DNA from: Toxorhynchites rutilus septentrionalis
Lineage: Eukaryota > Arthropoda > Insecta > Diptera > Culicidae
Assembly (NCBI RefSeq): GCF_029784135.1
Contig: NC_073745.1
Location: 283,003,803-283,067,802 of the forward strand
Reading direction: 5' to 3'
Length of the DNA: 64,000 bases
The notes under the pieces are model-generated. The model saw nothing but the letters and a program-made list of their open reading frames with translations. It ran no database searches and was not told the DNA's origin. This document shows, in pieces, positions 45,088-57,253 of this stretch. How positions within the stretch are numbered: the first letter of the stretch is position 1; every line of letters begins with the position of its first letter. Both the position numbers and the translations under genes were made by a program.

Positions 45088-48000
45088 GTAGGATATCGCA
45101 CAGTTGTAAGTTTGTTCGAGCTCTTAACTAAGCATAGATAGTACATTATCTACAAAAAAATATATGCTACTTTCCCTCCTTATCGGCATCTGAAGTAACG
45201 TGAGATAACAATGCCACCCGCTTTATTCCGGAGATCGCCCTAATTTTTAGTTCGTATTTTATAACTGAGTCTATGACAGTAGGAGGACACGACTGCAAAT
45301 CTCATCTAATCACAAAATTCATTCGCATTCGGAAATATTGTAACTCAATTATCTCACGACTTTCTTAATGGTCTTGTTTTTCGATTTGTCACTTTAGTAC
45401 CTCACCGTGACTATAGAATCGGCTGACAAGATACTTTTGCGTGACGCGATGATTTGTATTTTCTGAAGGCTTATGAATATTCAATAATCAATTCTAGTAT
45501 GCCTACAGCGAACGCTGTTTGTTTTATTGTAGCTCTCACGAAGCTCTATTTCTATCATACTTCTTTCCGAGCACTCTTCCGGATGTTGTCGGGTTGTTGT
45601 CCTCCATGTTACTTGACAATTCATTCTTGCCAACCAAAATTCTACGAAGTCACAACCAGTCATAAGTCGGTTTGGGAGTCTGACCGCTTAAATCGAGTAG
45701 AAAACTTTACCCTAGTCTTCTGAATACATTTGATACCAGTCCAAAACACGTTTTGCACCTTTTTTGTCGCAAAGTTTGTGTCACAAAGAGTGCCAATTGC
45801 TCCAAACGGATAGTATTAGGACCTTCCACCGAAAAAAATTATCTCTTCACTACTGCATATCTTGGCCAACTGTTCCTTTCCCATCTCCGGTACACAGTTT
45901 TCTTCAGGTCACTTCCAAACGCATACGACATATCACTTCTCCGTGGTTTGTCTTTCTAGCTGCAATTCGAATCGCCAATATGAGTCGAATCCATTGAAGT
46001 CATTCTCCTGCTTCCATGCACATGTGCAGATTGTTTCATTGGACCAATTCAATGGGATGCACTCAATGCCATTGGATAGCTTCCTTAACGGTTCGTGTCA
46101 TCGATAATTGTCTTCTTAGAAAATTAGAAACTAAAAACTGCGTCGCTCCATTATCCGCAGCGAAGCATCTTATTGGACCCATTCCATGAGGTTATGCCAC
46201 AGAGAAGAAAATTTCAAATCTAGTTTTAGGAGAAAATTGAAAACGTTATTGGAATAAGCACTAGTTACATCATTATTCTTTTGTAACAAATTTAGTTCTT
46301 ATGCACCAACTTTTGAGAGAGACGAGTTTAAAAAGCTACATAATTATATTTAAAATATTTTAGGTTTTCACTATTTTTATGTTTCTTGAGATATCTCCGA
46401 ACATGCTTAACCAAACTTCAATGTCTATATACCATTGAATGGGTGATTAAATGCTTGTTTGAATAGCCGTGGGTAGACCTACGTTTCGTTTAGTGATTTA
46501 TGAGAAACAAGTATTTGAAAAACAGGTATTTTGAAGCGTTGTCACGTCACAAAAATAGAGCATTTTTTTAGTTTCTCAGATGAACATAGGTCCAAACATT
46601 TTTATACTTGGGTTTCTTTGAGCAAACAATGAAAATCAACAACCCACAAAATTTGGTTGAGTTGTTATCAGGTCACGAAAAGTATTCGATCCATTCCAGT
46701 GTGACGTAACAACATTTTGACTCACTACAAACACTTTTTTTGCGTTTTGATGAGTAAAGCACACAAAATTAAACGATGTTATAGTAAAATTGAGAAAATT
46801 TCCATCAAGAATCATCATTGACTTGTTGTCAGTCAAATACTTTTGTGATGTGGCAACACCTGACTTTTTGCCGTTTCAGACTGTTGAATATTAATTATTG
46901 ATTTAATCAATTACAGTTCCGTTTCAAAATATACAAATGATCTTTCTCCTATGTTTTATCAACAATATATGAACGTAGATTCCATAATATAAGATATAAT
47001 CTTATTTCAACTTCCGGTTTACTGATGGTAGTATTGAATGCTAACAAAATATGGAAACCCCATACGATATGGGCTTATAATATAAGGGGAGAAGGGATGA
47101 ATAGGAAAGGACGGAATTAGAGAGTTTCGAATTTCGCCGAAATTAATTCGGATTTCTTTATACCCATTCCTGGTCCTTCTCTGGTGGTGGATTGCTTCGG
47201 ATGATTCCTCTTCCTATGGTGATTCGCTTTGGGTGGTTCCTTTTCCTAGTGGAACTGAGTTCTCCTTGGTGGACTGTGATATAAATGACAATTCGACTAG
47301 CTTGGTTTCAAGACCCACGACGCTTTTGCGTTCTTGGTCGGATTGAGAGTGTTTTATTTAGTAACAATTTTGCTCTTTTATACAGAATTTTCCCTATATT
47401 GACTTCCTGTGAGGCCTTATCTGACGCCAGAAGGGCGTAACTACGAAAAGGGCAAAGTAATTATGGGTCCTATTCCAGAAAACGAGACGAGCAATTCGTC
47501 TCGTCTCGTCTCGGCTTCAGTCACTGTCGAGACGAGCCAAATATTCCATTCCAGTACACGAGTTTCATTGAAATGTTTTATTTGGTAGACTGGAGAGACT
47601 TCAGTCGGTTTTTCTCGGTATAATCAGTGATGTCAGATGAGAAGACATGTTTTTATTTTGAGAAAAACAACAAATAGTTTTAAAATTGATCAATCGATAC
47701 TCTTTTCTCTGTGCCAAAATATTGTTTAAAAAAACATAACAAAAAGAAATAAGCTTCATATATCTTTTGGTGAAACCACCTAATCAACGATTTATCAAAA
47801 AAGTTTTAAATCTGTATATATGTATTTCCAATAAAGTAGTTGTTTTGAATTACTTATTTTCGTTCAATATGTGAAAACTCTTTTCGTGCCGTTTTAATAT
47901 ATTCAAAACAGTCATCTAGCATCCCTGGATATGAGTTCAATTTTTACATTTGTTTGTGTTGTTTGGAAGAGGCCCATTTGAAAATCTGTAAAATCTTGCA

Positions 48001-48677
48001 ATTACTGAATTGAATTTGATGGTTGCAGTTGAAAACATACATTCCTTATGCAATACTAGTTTAGCCGTGAAACAATTTTTGAAGATAAAGGCGGAGCAGA
48101 AGAATACCGATGCTTTCAATCAGGTGAACAAACGCATCAAACAAACTAGACGATTCGACTGATTCATCGACGAGCGCGGCCAAATGGCCAAATGGCTCCT
48201 TGTCATTTACAGGGAGAAAAGCTCCGTGATGCCTCAACTTTTATTGCACTCTTCGCATATGGTGCGATGAGTCAACCTATGCTGCCTGCTTAATGTTGAC
48301 CTTTCATCCTTTTTACATTTGTTTGTAATAGAGAGCGGTCTAACCACACGCTCTGGATTATGCAATGAATTACGCTCTGAAATATCGTGATCCTTGCGGC
48401 GACAGTTAGTTACTGTGTATACACTGTCCGGGAATTTTGGAAAAGCGCGGTGCTCACAAACATATAGATGTTGTTGGAAAAACATTTATGTATATTTACT
48501 TTCATCGGCAAATCAACCAATATATAGTTGGTCCGCAATTGACACAAAAATTGTTGTCGGATTTTATCTTGGATCGACTCAGTCTTATGACGCTCGAACC
48601 CCATGTAAAAGCTACGAATTTGTCAATGAAAAAACTAGAAAATTTGTTAAAACGAATTTTGTATCAACCTGCACTTA

Positions 48678-50339
48678 CAGTCTATCGCAAAATTGAGTGT
48701 ACAAATACTACTTGACGCTACCAGACCATTTATTTGATATGAAATATTTTGAATACATTGATTCTTTTGATGCATATTTATTACTCACACATTTAACTAG
48801 CTGCACGTGCAATAAAATTCAGAGAAAAGTCCTAAAAATTGAAAACAATGTTTATTCTAGGCATCGCAAAATTGAGTGTACACCTTAAATTTCTCCGAAC
48901 AAATTAGTCTTGTAAGTAAGTTTCTTTGCGAATTAGCGTACTTTTTTCATCAGTGATTGGTGTCAACACTTAACCATTGCTTGGGCAGCGTTGGTTTTTG
49001 TTTTTTTATTGATGTTTGCATTTTTTTTTATCAAAATGGCAAGTTAGAGGAAAGAAATATATATTGTTGCACGTACAATGATAATAAATATGAATTGTCG
49101 TGGAAATACATTACAGGAAATAGCAGATATAGTCGGAAGAACTCACTTTACAGCAAATAAAATCATGAACAAGTAAAAATAGGAAGGAACCATGGAAAAA
49201 CTCCCGAGTAGAAGACACAAACGTATCCTGTCTTCTGATGATGAACGAGTAATTATGCGAACATTGCGAAAGAACCCTATAAAAAACATTCGTAAATTGA
49301 CTACCGAAGTGGCCGGCATCATTGGAAGACCTGTCAGTGCAGATACTGCCCAGAGAGCAGCATACAGGAACAATCTGATAGGTCGTATTGGCCGTTAAAA
49401 TTGTTTCATCTCAAAGGCGAATGTGAAAAAATCGACTGTAGTTTGCTAATGCATGTGTGAACAAACCTAAAGTGTTCTGGAACAAGGTCTTTTATACGGA
49501 TGAGCCGAAAACCAATCTCTTTGAATCGGATGGAAGACAGATAGTGTAGAGGAAAACAGTATCGGTGCTCCAGGTTCAGCATTTGGTTCCCACAGTAAAA
49601 CAAGGCTGCGGTAGTCAGATGATGTATGGTACATTTGCGGCTTCTGGATTGGGAACCATGGAGTTTGTCGATTCGGCGATGGGCTAAATGGCTTAATTGC
49701 CTGAAACGTAACCTGCAGTCTCCCGTTCTGAAATTAGGTCTCTCTGATTACTACTTTCAACAGAATAATGACCCGAAGCAAACTGACCTCATCGTGCGGG
49801 AATACCTGCTCTATAATGTCCCAATCAACTCAAAACACCTCCGCAATCACCGGACTTCAACACTATTGAGTATCTATGGGGGGAAATAAAGAACCATCTG
49901 AAGAATTAAAATCTAGGGGACAAAGCGGAACTCAAACGACGATTACGGAAATCTGGGAGACACTTCCGTCGACAGTATTCAGAAATCTCGACACGGCGCT
50001 TGTAGAAAGTACTGGACGCCAAAAGGGGGCCATACCAGATACTAGGGGATTGATTTTTGTTATCTGTTAACATTTCTGAACTGATTTTAATTTTCTTTTT
50101 AAGAAAAATTCAAACTGTACACTCAATTTTGCCACGTCTTAATTGGAGATTTTTTATTTGTATATGAAATATGAAATAGAAATATGACAATTTTAATTCT
50201 TTTCTTATCACTACATAAGAGTAAAATGGATAAATTTTACGATGAATATGAGTCGCATTTAATTATATACTTTTTAAACAAAAAAAACTCAAAAATAACA
50301 AAGCCGCATGAGGTGTATACTTAATTTTGCGATAGACTG
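48678..50339 (+). mobile_element. Tc1-like transposon with IR/DR ends
   Basis: TA dinucleotides (48676-48677, 50340-50341) flank a 1662-bp element. The outer ends are inverted repeats beginning CAGTCTATCGCAAAATTGAG (left) and CAGTCTATCGCAAAATTAAG (right, reverse strand). A second inner copy of GCAAAATTGAGTGTACA lies about 190 bp inside each end (near 48866 and 50110). This gives the inverted-repeat/direct-repeat layout known from Sleeping Beauty-type Tc1 elements. It sits in the last supervillin intron, in the gene's orientation. Confidence 0.8.
49090..50010 (+). pseudogene. decayed Tc1-like transposase
   Basis: Reading from ATG 49090: an N-terminal helix-turn-helix (NTLQEIADIVGRTHFTANKI), two in-frame stops, then RRHKRILSSDDERVIMRTL and TTEVAGIIGRPVSADT from the second DNA-binding subdomain. 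After further frame changes the catalytic motifs appear: VFYTDEPKTNLFESDG (first Asp), YYFQQNNDPKQT (the second Asp is replaced by Asn) and PPQSPDFNTIEYLWGEIK (region of the third acidic residue, Glu). Several stops and the Asp-to-Asn change make it inactive, although both IR/DR ends survive. Confidence 0.82.
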
Positions 50340-51186
50340 TATATTCCAATCGGTCACAGTTGTGCATTGAATGATAAGTGGATAAGTTAAGAAAAAGATA
50401 AGATGAGAAAAGTTTGTTTTGTTATGAGAGTGAGAAGAAAAATACGATTATTCCGTCATCAGATAAAAAAAAACATAAATTAGGTCTATATATATAAATA
50501 TGCCTATTTTTGCAACGAAAATTCAAACTTTTCAATGCAAAATTTAAGGAATAGCTAATTGATTTTGTTTCTAAATAAATTTTTGGTTTTATATTGGCTG
50601 GATATTTTGCGCGACTAGAGAAATACTATCAACCAGTAATTTATTTTCTAAAAAGATTAGTATTAAATCTATAATCAGTAATTATTGTGCATTCCAAAAC
50701 ACACAGTAAGAGCTCGAACAAACATTAGTCCATAAGTCAACCGTCAATCGAAAAAAAATCCAAGTAGAAACATCCGTAACAAAGTATTCAAACATACAGG
50801 TCAGTATTATGTTGGTAGCACTAAAATCAATTTACTGTAATTAACATTGCTGAATTTTTCGCCACTTTCAAAAACCCGCTGCCAAGCAGCAGATGACAGC
50901 GAACCCGTGGTCATCTGTGTGCTGTTGTAAATGCCATCTGCGCGCGTTAATTAGCTTCGATGTCCCGTTTTCCTCTTGTTTTTCTGTATAATTTTTCTTA
51001 TCGAGATTCATTTTTTTTGTGCATTCAAGTAGTGCTAATGATTAAACCGTAAATCAATGACTGTTGTTTTGCAACTCTGTTATCGACGTACATTGTTCAG
51101 GATTTATGAGACACTCAAAAACCATTTTCTCGACATCTCACTAACTTCTTGTATTTTTTTTTTCGCTCCCCCCATAAACAAAACAG

Positions 51187-51426
51187 GATGGCCGTAAATC
51201 CGCCCCGCAGCCAATCGCCAGCAGTCTCTCGCTTCTGTCACGCAAGGAGTACCCACTGGCGGTGCTGCTGGAGCGGCCCCTCCCCGAAGGGGTCGACCCG
51301 ACAAAGCTGGAGCTGTACCTCCACGAGCAGGACTACTTGGAGGCCCTCGGGCTGTTGAAGGCCGAGTTCGATCAGCTGCCCGCATGGAAGCAATCCAAGC
51401 TGAAAAAGGAGCGTGGCTTGTTTTAG
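51187..51426 (+). CDS. Svil: supervillin, terminal exon: villin headpiece
   Basis: After acceptor AACAG the phase-0 exon encodes 79 residues and TAG. It opens with a short Ser-rich linker, then the villin headpiece: KEYPLAVLLERPLPEGVD, KLELYLHEQDYLEALGLL, and the actin-binding end LPAWKQSKLKKERGLF. Family landmarks are present: the LP.WKQ..LKK core and the C-terminal GLF. At the classical core phenylalanines, the first two positions read Tyr (QDYLEAL) and Leu, and the third is kept in AEFDQLP. Phase 0 matches the end of the previous exon, joining DVAEINVQ to DGRKSAPQ. The headpiece contributes F-actin binding in this superfamily, though vertebrate supervillin headpiece is reported to bind weakly. 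Confidence 0.95.
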   Translation, partial: DGRKSAPQPIASSLSLLSRKEYPLAVLLERPLPEGVDPTKLELYLHEQDYLEALGLLKAEFDQLPAWKQSKLKKERGLF

Positions 51427-52830
51427 ATAAAAAGAAAACAACAAAATCAATATTACGCTAAAATAGTTTACCATAATGAAAGGAACAGATGCACACTCTG
51501 ATGTTGTCCTTATTTTTAATACCCCCCCATCTGTTTTTTTTTGTTTTACCTGTGTATGTTTTTGTTCTGTCTCCGAGGTGGTGTTATCTTTGCCCTCGTT
51601 AGGAAAGACGGAAACAATGCTATATTTTTTGTTAGGGGGTTTCTCTCAAATTTTATGTTGTAGTTACTTTGTTTTTTTCGCTATACTTATGTTTCCCTAT
51701 TTTTGTTTTAGAAACGAGCGCTCATGTGATTTGCTACTTTGATGTTGTGCTAGTGTTTTAAGTCATTCTATATGTGTCAAATATCATTCTTTCGCTCGTC
51801 CCAAAAGTGTGCTGTATAAAGAGAAACCCATTATTCGATTTATTAACAGAGAATTGCGTACAATAAAAAAGAACAAACAAACATAATCATATCCAAAAGT
51901 AAAGATTTCTCTTTTTAACTTAGATTTCAGCTGCTCTATTTTATCCTATTTTCTATGCTAACGCAAAAAGTCTTTGGCTGAGTCGTAGACAAAAAAAAAT
52001 CGGCACTTTGTAAAAACCACACAATCGAGAGCTTGCTTTATTTAACTTCTAGAACTGTATCACTGTATTGTGTACGATTTCAAAGCTCTAGAAAAACTCA
52101 ACTAACGAGTAAAAACATATTCTTTCGCCATAAAAAAAAACATTTTGTAAAAATTGTAATATGATTGTTCTTAGTATCGTAACTTATATATTATTAGTCT
52201 ATACAGGTTAGTGTTGTTGCTTTCGTTTTTATTTTGTTTTGTTACTGTGCCGCTGCTCCGCCCCTCCTATCCTGTGTAGCGAATATTGTTTTTAACTTAT
52301 TCTCGTCGCTTCTTTCTCATTTGCAGTGATAGTGTTTTAAGGTCAAGACTATTATTTGTAGTTTGTAAGCTTTTAAATGGAAAAATAGTCAAGCAGAGAG
52401 CGATTTGTAGAAACAGGTACAGAGGGAGAAGCGTGTACTTAAGAATTTAAGAAAGAACAACACATACACACAAAAAAACAGAACTGATATTGGATTGTGC
52501 TCCCCGCGAGATACCCGATTTTGGAGAAAATATTTTGTAAATCTGTATGCTATTTGTGGAGGAAGATAATAGCAGAAGTTGAAGAGAAAAGCTCACGGAA
52601 GCTACCGGTCTGTCAGTAATATTGAAACACGTAAACTAATTATATCTACGATATAATCCCCTACCCCAATGGGTCCCTAACGATTCACGCGTTAGGGTCA
52701 TAATTATGGCAGAGTGCAGAAAACAGAACCGCATACGAGATCATACAATCACACAATTATTACGCAGAACCATATACACCTTTTTCTAGAATAAAACAAA
52801 ATAAAACGACGAAAACAGACCCGCGAATTG
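51427..52830 (+). other. supervillin 3' UTR (probable)
   Basis: Unique-looking, U-rich sequence follows the stop codon without the TE motifs seen elsewhere. Poly(A) signals AATAAA lie at 51862-51867 and 52790-52795, with a further AATAAA at 53291-53296. Use of the first would give a UTR of about 0.45 kb and of the second about 1.4 kb. Confidence 0.5.
51862..51867 (+). terminator. candidate poly(A) signal AATAAA
   Basis: This is the first AATAAA downstream of the supervillin stop codon; cleavage would be expected 10-30 bases on. Alternatives lie at 52790 and 53291. Confidence 0.4.
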
Positions 52831-54819
52831 CAAACACACAAGCCTGCATTGGTTTGTGATCGATCGACACTCATAGTCAACAATTATCTTTAATCCATAT
52901 AGTCAAGGCTGAACAGAGAGAAGTGCGATGTCAATAGATTAGAAATCATTCACAGCAGAAGTCTGCAGATTGCTTTTTTTTTGCGCGGAAAACGATAATC
53001 GAACACACGGTGTTTAAGTGTTTACGAATGATCAGCTTTTCAGACACGGAACCAACGCGAATAAGTTGATTCGCTTTTATTTTGGTATCATTCATAAATC
53101 AAAGCAAATCACAATTGGATAATATTTAGCCGAACAGGATCACGCAAGCACTCTCACACGTCCACTTATCTGTTGCTTACTATTACATGGGCATGAAATT
53201 CGGTTTGGAGAGTAAACCATGATGATGATAAATGCGAAAGCCGAAAGGGACAGTATGTGAATATAAAAAAAAATTGAAAAACTTTTTACCAATAAACTAA
53301 GAATATGAGTGCGGCCTGGTTATTGGAGATCCGAACCGTCCATCATTATGTCATCGGTGAATGAAGAGAGTGAATCTTATGGCATTATAGTATAGCAATA
53401 TTTTTCTTCTTCTTTTCCTTTGTTTACGGAGACTTTAAATCCAACGATTCATTCGTCTCCGATATTCTTTTGATTTCTACTTTTTTTTGTTTCTCAAATT
53501 TCTTTGGGCCTGATTCTCCTGCGCGAATGGAATGTGACAGCAATGAACTCCTCAAAGTCACATGACCCAGGTCACCGTATCGTCGAAGGCGATTGTCCTG
53601 ACGTGAGAGGTTCATTTTGGAGTAAAATACCAGGTGTATGGCACGATTATCGCTACCTCACTCTACCTAACGTCATCGCATATCTCACTATCTCTCTGCT
53701 GCAAAAGTTCATCATCGACATCACGATATGTCAGATGGTGGTAAATTGGTAATTCCCGATGGTGTCGACGTCTGGTGACGACTTCAAATTAGGGCCATAA
53801 TTTGTGTCCCAAACTCGTTAGTGTAATCTCTATCAGATTAGAAGACACGAAGACGGTTTTTAAATTTTAAAATTTGAATGGAAATTTTCACATCATGTTA
53901 TTTAATTACTTGAAACACATATTCCTGACTTTCATTCAACCATATGGCTATACAATTCGAACATTGTTACTGATTTTTTTCATTATAATATAAAGTTGTC
54001 TTCATAAACAATTTTCGTATGAGACTTTTTCCCCACCTGCAAACAATGATGTTTTTAGTTTCAATAGAATATTAATTTGATATGGAAAAGCTAATTTTCA
54101 TTCATAATTTTAATTTTGAAAACGTTCATTCCGACTCAAAATCAACTATTCGTTAACTCTCCCCTAAACTAGTAAACGAAGCACAATGCCGCCAACGCGG
54201 ATCGCTGTTCTGAAGAAAACAAATACTTTTGATGTTTGAGATGTTGGCACCAAAAACATGGCGGGTGTCATACAGCTGTAAAATACCCAATGAATGACAA
54301 ATGGTGCAGTGTTCATTGAAATATATACGAAAGCTGTTGTTTTTTGCAAAGGCTCTATGCATTCAATGTGTTTTATGAATATATTTTTTCTTGATTTAAA
54401 AAAAATTCATTCCTTGTTACAAATATGTACAGGAAATAATTTCGTTCATCTTTGTAAATGTTTTGCTCTTATTATAATTGATGAAAAATAATATCACTTA
54501 GATAAGAAGACAAAAAAAATATATTTTCAAATCTGTTTTTGCATAGTCCCTTTGCATTAATATGAGTGTATGTTATTTCAATTGTTTTGATTTCGTATCC
54601 GTGTTTTGATTCCGCATTCGACTTAGTGTCTGGTACTTAGTGTCTGGTGCTAATTACGTAATAGTTACGCTAAAAGTTTGGTGGAAGGTTGACTATTGTT
54701 TATAACATTGCATTGTACATTAATTTTATAGTCGCCTCACATAAAAGCCATCAAGGTAAGATATATTTATTATCGCATTTAAATCAATTTAAAAGCTGAA
54801 TTTTATCCATAGACAATGA
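52831..54819. other. intergenic, no gene supported
   Basis: Short open frames near 53424-53752 and 54153-54491 show no motif. The sequence becomes AT-rich towards 54800. Confidence 0.35.
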
Positions 54820-55073
54820 GCCGATCAAAATGATAGAGCTGTCAAGGATCTTGTAATTCTACTGTCTGAAACTGCGCTGTTATCGTCTGGATTCTCACTG
54901 GATGAGCCCGGTGTGCACGCATCTCGCATCTACCTTATGGTCAAGCTGGGTCTTGGAATCGATAAGTACGAAGCTATGAGCACAGATGATACTCCAGCCG
55001 CAACTGCTGATGAAGATGCTCCTACACTAGGGATGACACCGAGGATGCCTCACACATGGAAGAAGTTGATTAA
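54820..55073 (+). pseudogene. Hsp83: Hsp90 (Hsp83) 3' fragment
   Basis: The frame from GCC 54820 reads [17 protein letters not shown], then [27 protein letters not shown] and [18 protein letters not shown], the well-known C-terminal end of cytosolic Hsp90. A one-base shift near 55027-55030 moves the ending into the next frame, where [13 protein letters not shown] and a stop can be read; MEEVD is the TPR-cochaperone docking motif of Hsp90. Only about the last 84 residues are present, with no upstream Hsp90 domains, so this is a non-functional fragment. Whether it arose by retroposition or DNA duplication cannot be told: no poly(A) tail was located downstream. Confidence 0.85.
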
Positions 55074-55270
55074 ACATATACGGTTTTTAACTACTTAAGT
55101 AGCTTTTCGTAATTTTTGAAAGTCTGATTTGTGTTTTTGGAGAAAGAAAACGGTATGCTGAATTGAGTTTGAGATCCTTCAAATCCTTTGGAAATGCCTA
55201 ATCCTATTATTGGCTACCATTGCTGGTACTAGTCGATAACAAATGAGGATACGACTTTTCCGAGCTTCTG

Positions 55271-57253
55271 CTATTGTTTTATGGTCAATAGTATATTGAC
55301 CGTCAATAACTCTTTTGATGACGTTTGAGCGTTGATGTCTTCAACAAATTTGGCCCAGTTGTCTTGTTTGGCTTTGAAAATGGCATACCTAGCTTCACTA
55401 CGCGCCTTCTGGAATTCCTTCCACAGAATAGGCTTGAGCGGACTGTTTGAGTTGGTGTTTCTCAATTTTCTTAACGCCTTTCTTCTGCATTTAATAGCAG
55501 TTCCGACTTCGGGGGTCCACCAAGGGACCCACTTTTTTCCAGGATTTCCACTGGTTCTTGGCCTGTGCAATAAAGCGATTTCAAGGATGGTCTGAGAAAA
55601 GCTTTCTGCAGACCAATCCTGTCTGGCTAAGAGGCGGTTTTCAGTATCTAACTGGTAACTAGTCCAATCTGCGAATTCAAATTTCCACCTTGGCCTAGTT
55701 AGTGGATACTTCCGGAGAAGATTTACCAAGGAAAATAATAATGGGGAAGTGATCTCTATTACAGTTGTCTTCATAGACGTTCCATAATAGCTTCGAAACA
55801 AGTTGACTAGAAGCGATAGTGAGATCAATGGCGGTTGTGAGACCATTAGAAGAGTGTAATCTGGTATGTTGACCATTATTCAAAATGTGAAGGGAGTGAT
55901 TAGAAGTGAAATCCTCAATTATCTCTCCTCTTCGATCGAGGTGTGTACTACCCCAAGTATGAGAGTGAGCGTTAAGATCACCCCTAATTATAAATGGAGG
56001 GCGAAGCTGGCTTACTAGATGATCCAGTTGACCACCAAGTGTAGCCAAGTCAGCATGATGTGGGATGTACAGGCTAACAACTGTAACTGCAATTGGGAAT
56101 TCAGCTAAAATTCCTATTGCTTGCATTGAAGTGTTGAGTTTAAGGAGTTTATGGGGGGACCCGGTTTTAATTGCAATTGCAACCCCGTTTGAACATAGGG
56201 TGGGGCCTTCCTTAAAATATGTTACATATGTTATATGTAATCTGAAGAAAAATTACCAGGAGTCATTGTTTCCTGAATACAAAGAATAATGGGATTAATT
56301 TCGGAAATTAATAGTTGTAAATCAGTAAGTCTACATCTGAGACCTCTAACGTTCCATTGGACGGCTAAATTGTTAAAAAATTTCCTGTTATTTTTGGTGG
56401 GATTGTTAGCCATTTATGAAGAGTTATTTCTGTCTGGGGCAGATGTACTGTTACCAAAATTGGATGGCTGTAGCCTCATTTTGTCAAAAGATTGGTCTAT
56501 TTCCATATTTGTTTCTATTTGTGTGTTTCTGGGTCCGATTATAAGTGGTTCTTTATTAGTTTGTTTCGTTTTTGGTGGAGTTTTCATGTGTTCTCTAGTC
56601 GGAGTCTTTTTTTCCGGTTGTTGTCCGTTGTCAATCGTTAAATGTCGTTTGTATTTTTTTGATCGTTTTATGTTCATGTATATGCTGTGTTCTGGTTGTT
56701 CAGTGTTGATTCCGATGTTAGTATTTCCACGATCGCTTTCTGTGTCCATTTCGGTCAAAGATTCATTAGCATTATTAAGATTTGTCAATTGTTTCTTGAG
56801 ACTTTGATCTCGCGATTTTTAATTTCAATGATTTTTTTTGAATTCGTCATCTGTTTTGTGTTGAGTTAGCCTTAGTTGCGCTACTCCTGCATAGGTGGTG
56901 TTACCGCCTTTTGCAATTTTATGCGCTTCTTCAAACGAGATTCCCTTGACAAAATGAAGCCGTTGGACTTCCTTTTCGTCCTGGTAAAATTGGCATTTTC
57001 TGTTGAAAGATCCATGCTCATTGTTTTTGCATCTAAGGCAAAAAACTGGTTTGCGCATTTGATATCTTTGACAATTTTGTGCTCTTCGCCACAAGTTCCA
57101 CAAAGTGGTTAGTTTCTTGGTTTTGTGTGTCCGACATTCCAGCACTTATAACAGAGCATTGGTCTGGTTGCCACTCTTAGCGGACCAAATTTAATAAATT
57201 GTGGAGGAACAGTACCCAATTTTTTAGAATAATTGCATTTAGAATAATGGCGC
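55271..57253 (-). mobile_element. I-clade non-LTR retrotransposon, degraded, lacking RT and 3' half
   Basis: On the minus strand from 57253 the order is ORF1 zinc knuckles, then ORF2 endonuclease. ORF1 shows CYKCWNVGHTKPRN near 57150-57110 and, after a shift, FCLRCKNNEHGSFNRKC near 57050. A hydrophilic ORF1 tail lies at 56788-56414. ORF2 starts near 56400 with NLAVQWNVRGLRCRL and IILCIQETMTPGNF, continues after a frameshift with FIIRGDLNAHSHTWGS and FPIIIF, and ends near 55271 at NWAKFVEDINAQTSSKELL. No reverse transcriptase follows. Loss of the 3' half is the reverse of the usual 5' truncation and suggests a deletion. ORF1 continues on the far side of the BEL insertion at 63949-64000. Confidence 0.82.
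55695..56413 (-). pseudogene. AP-type endonuclease domain of the I-clade element
   Basis: The APE-like endonuclease nicks target DNA to prime reverse transcription. Visible are the N-terminal QWNVRGL motif, IQETM with its metal-binding Glu, and GDLNAHSHTWGS. A frameshift between about 56231 and 56126 breaks the domain, and the later catalytic His motif is only partly matched (CNRDHFPIII). Confidence 0.78.

Larger units (their letters stand above)
45088..51186. other. supervillin last intron (6.1 kb)
   Basis: The donor is at 45088 and the acceptor AACAG at 51182-51186. A Tc1-like element occupies 48678-50339. A CTCGTC/GACGAG hairpin lies near 47488-47540. Stretches 45142-47480, 47600-48676 and 50342-51100 show no supportable gene. 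A few open frames near 45454-46107 lack any motif. Confidence 0.75.

Noticed and set aside
47041..47460. Possible solo LTR in supervillin intron 3
   Set aside because: No TG...CA boundaries or target duplication could be fixed.
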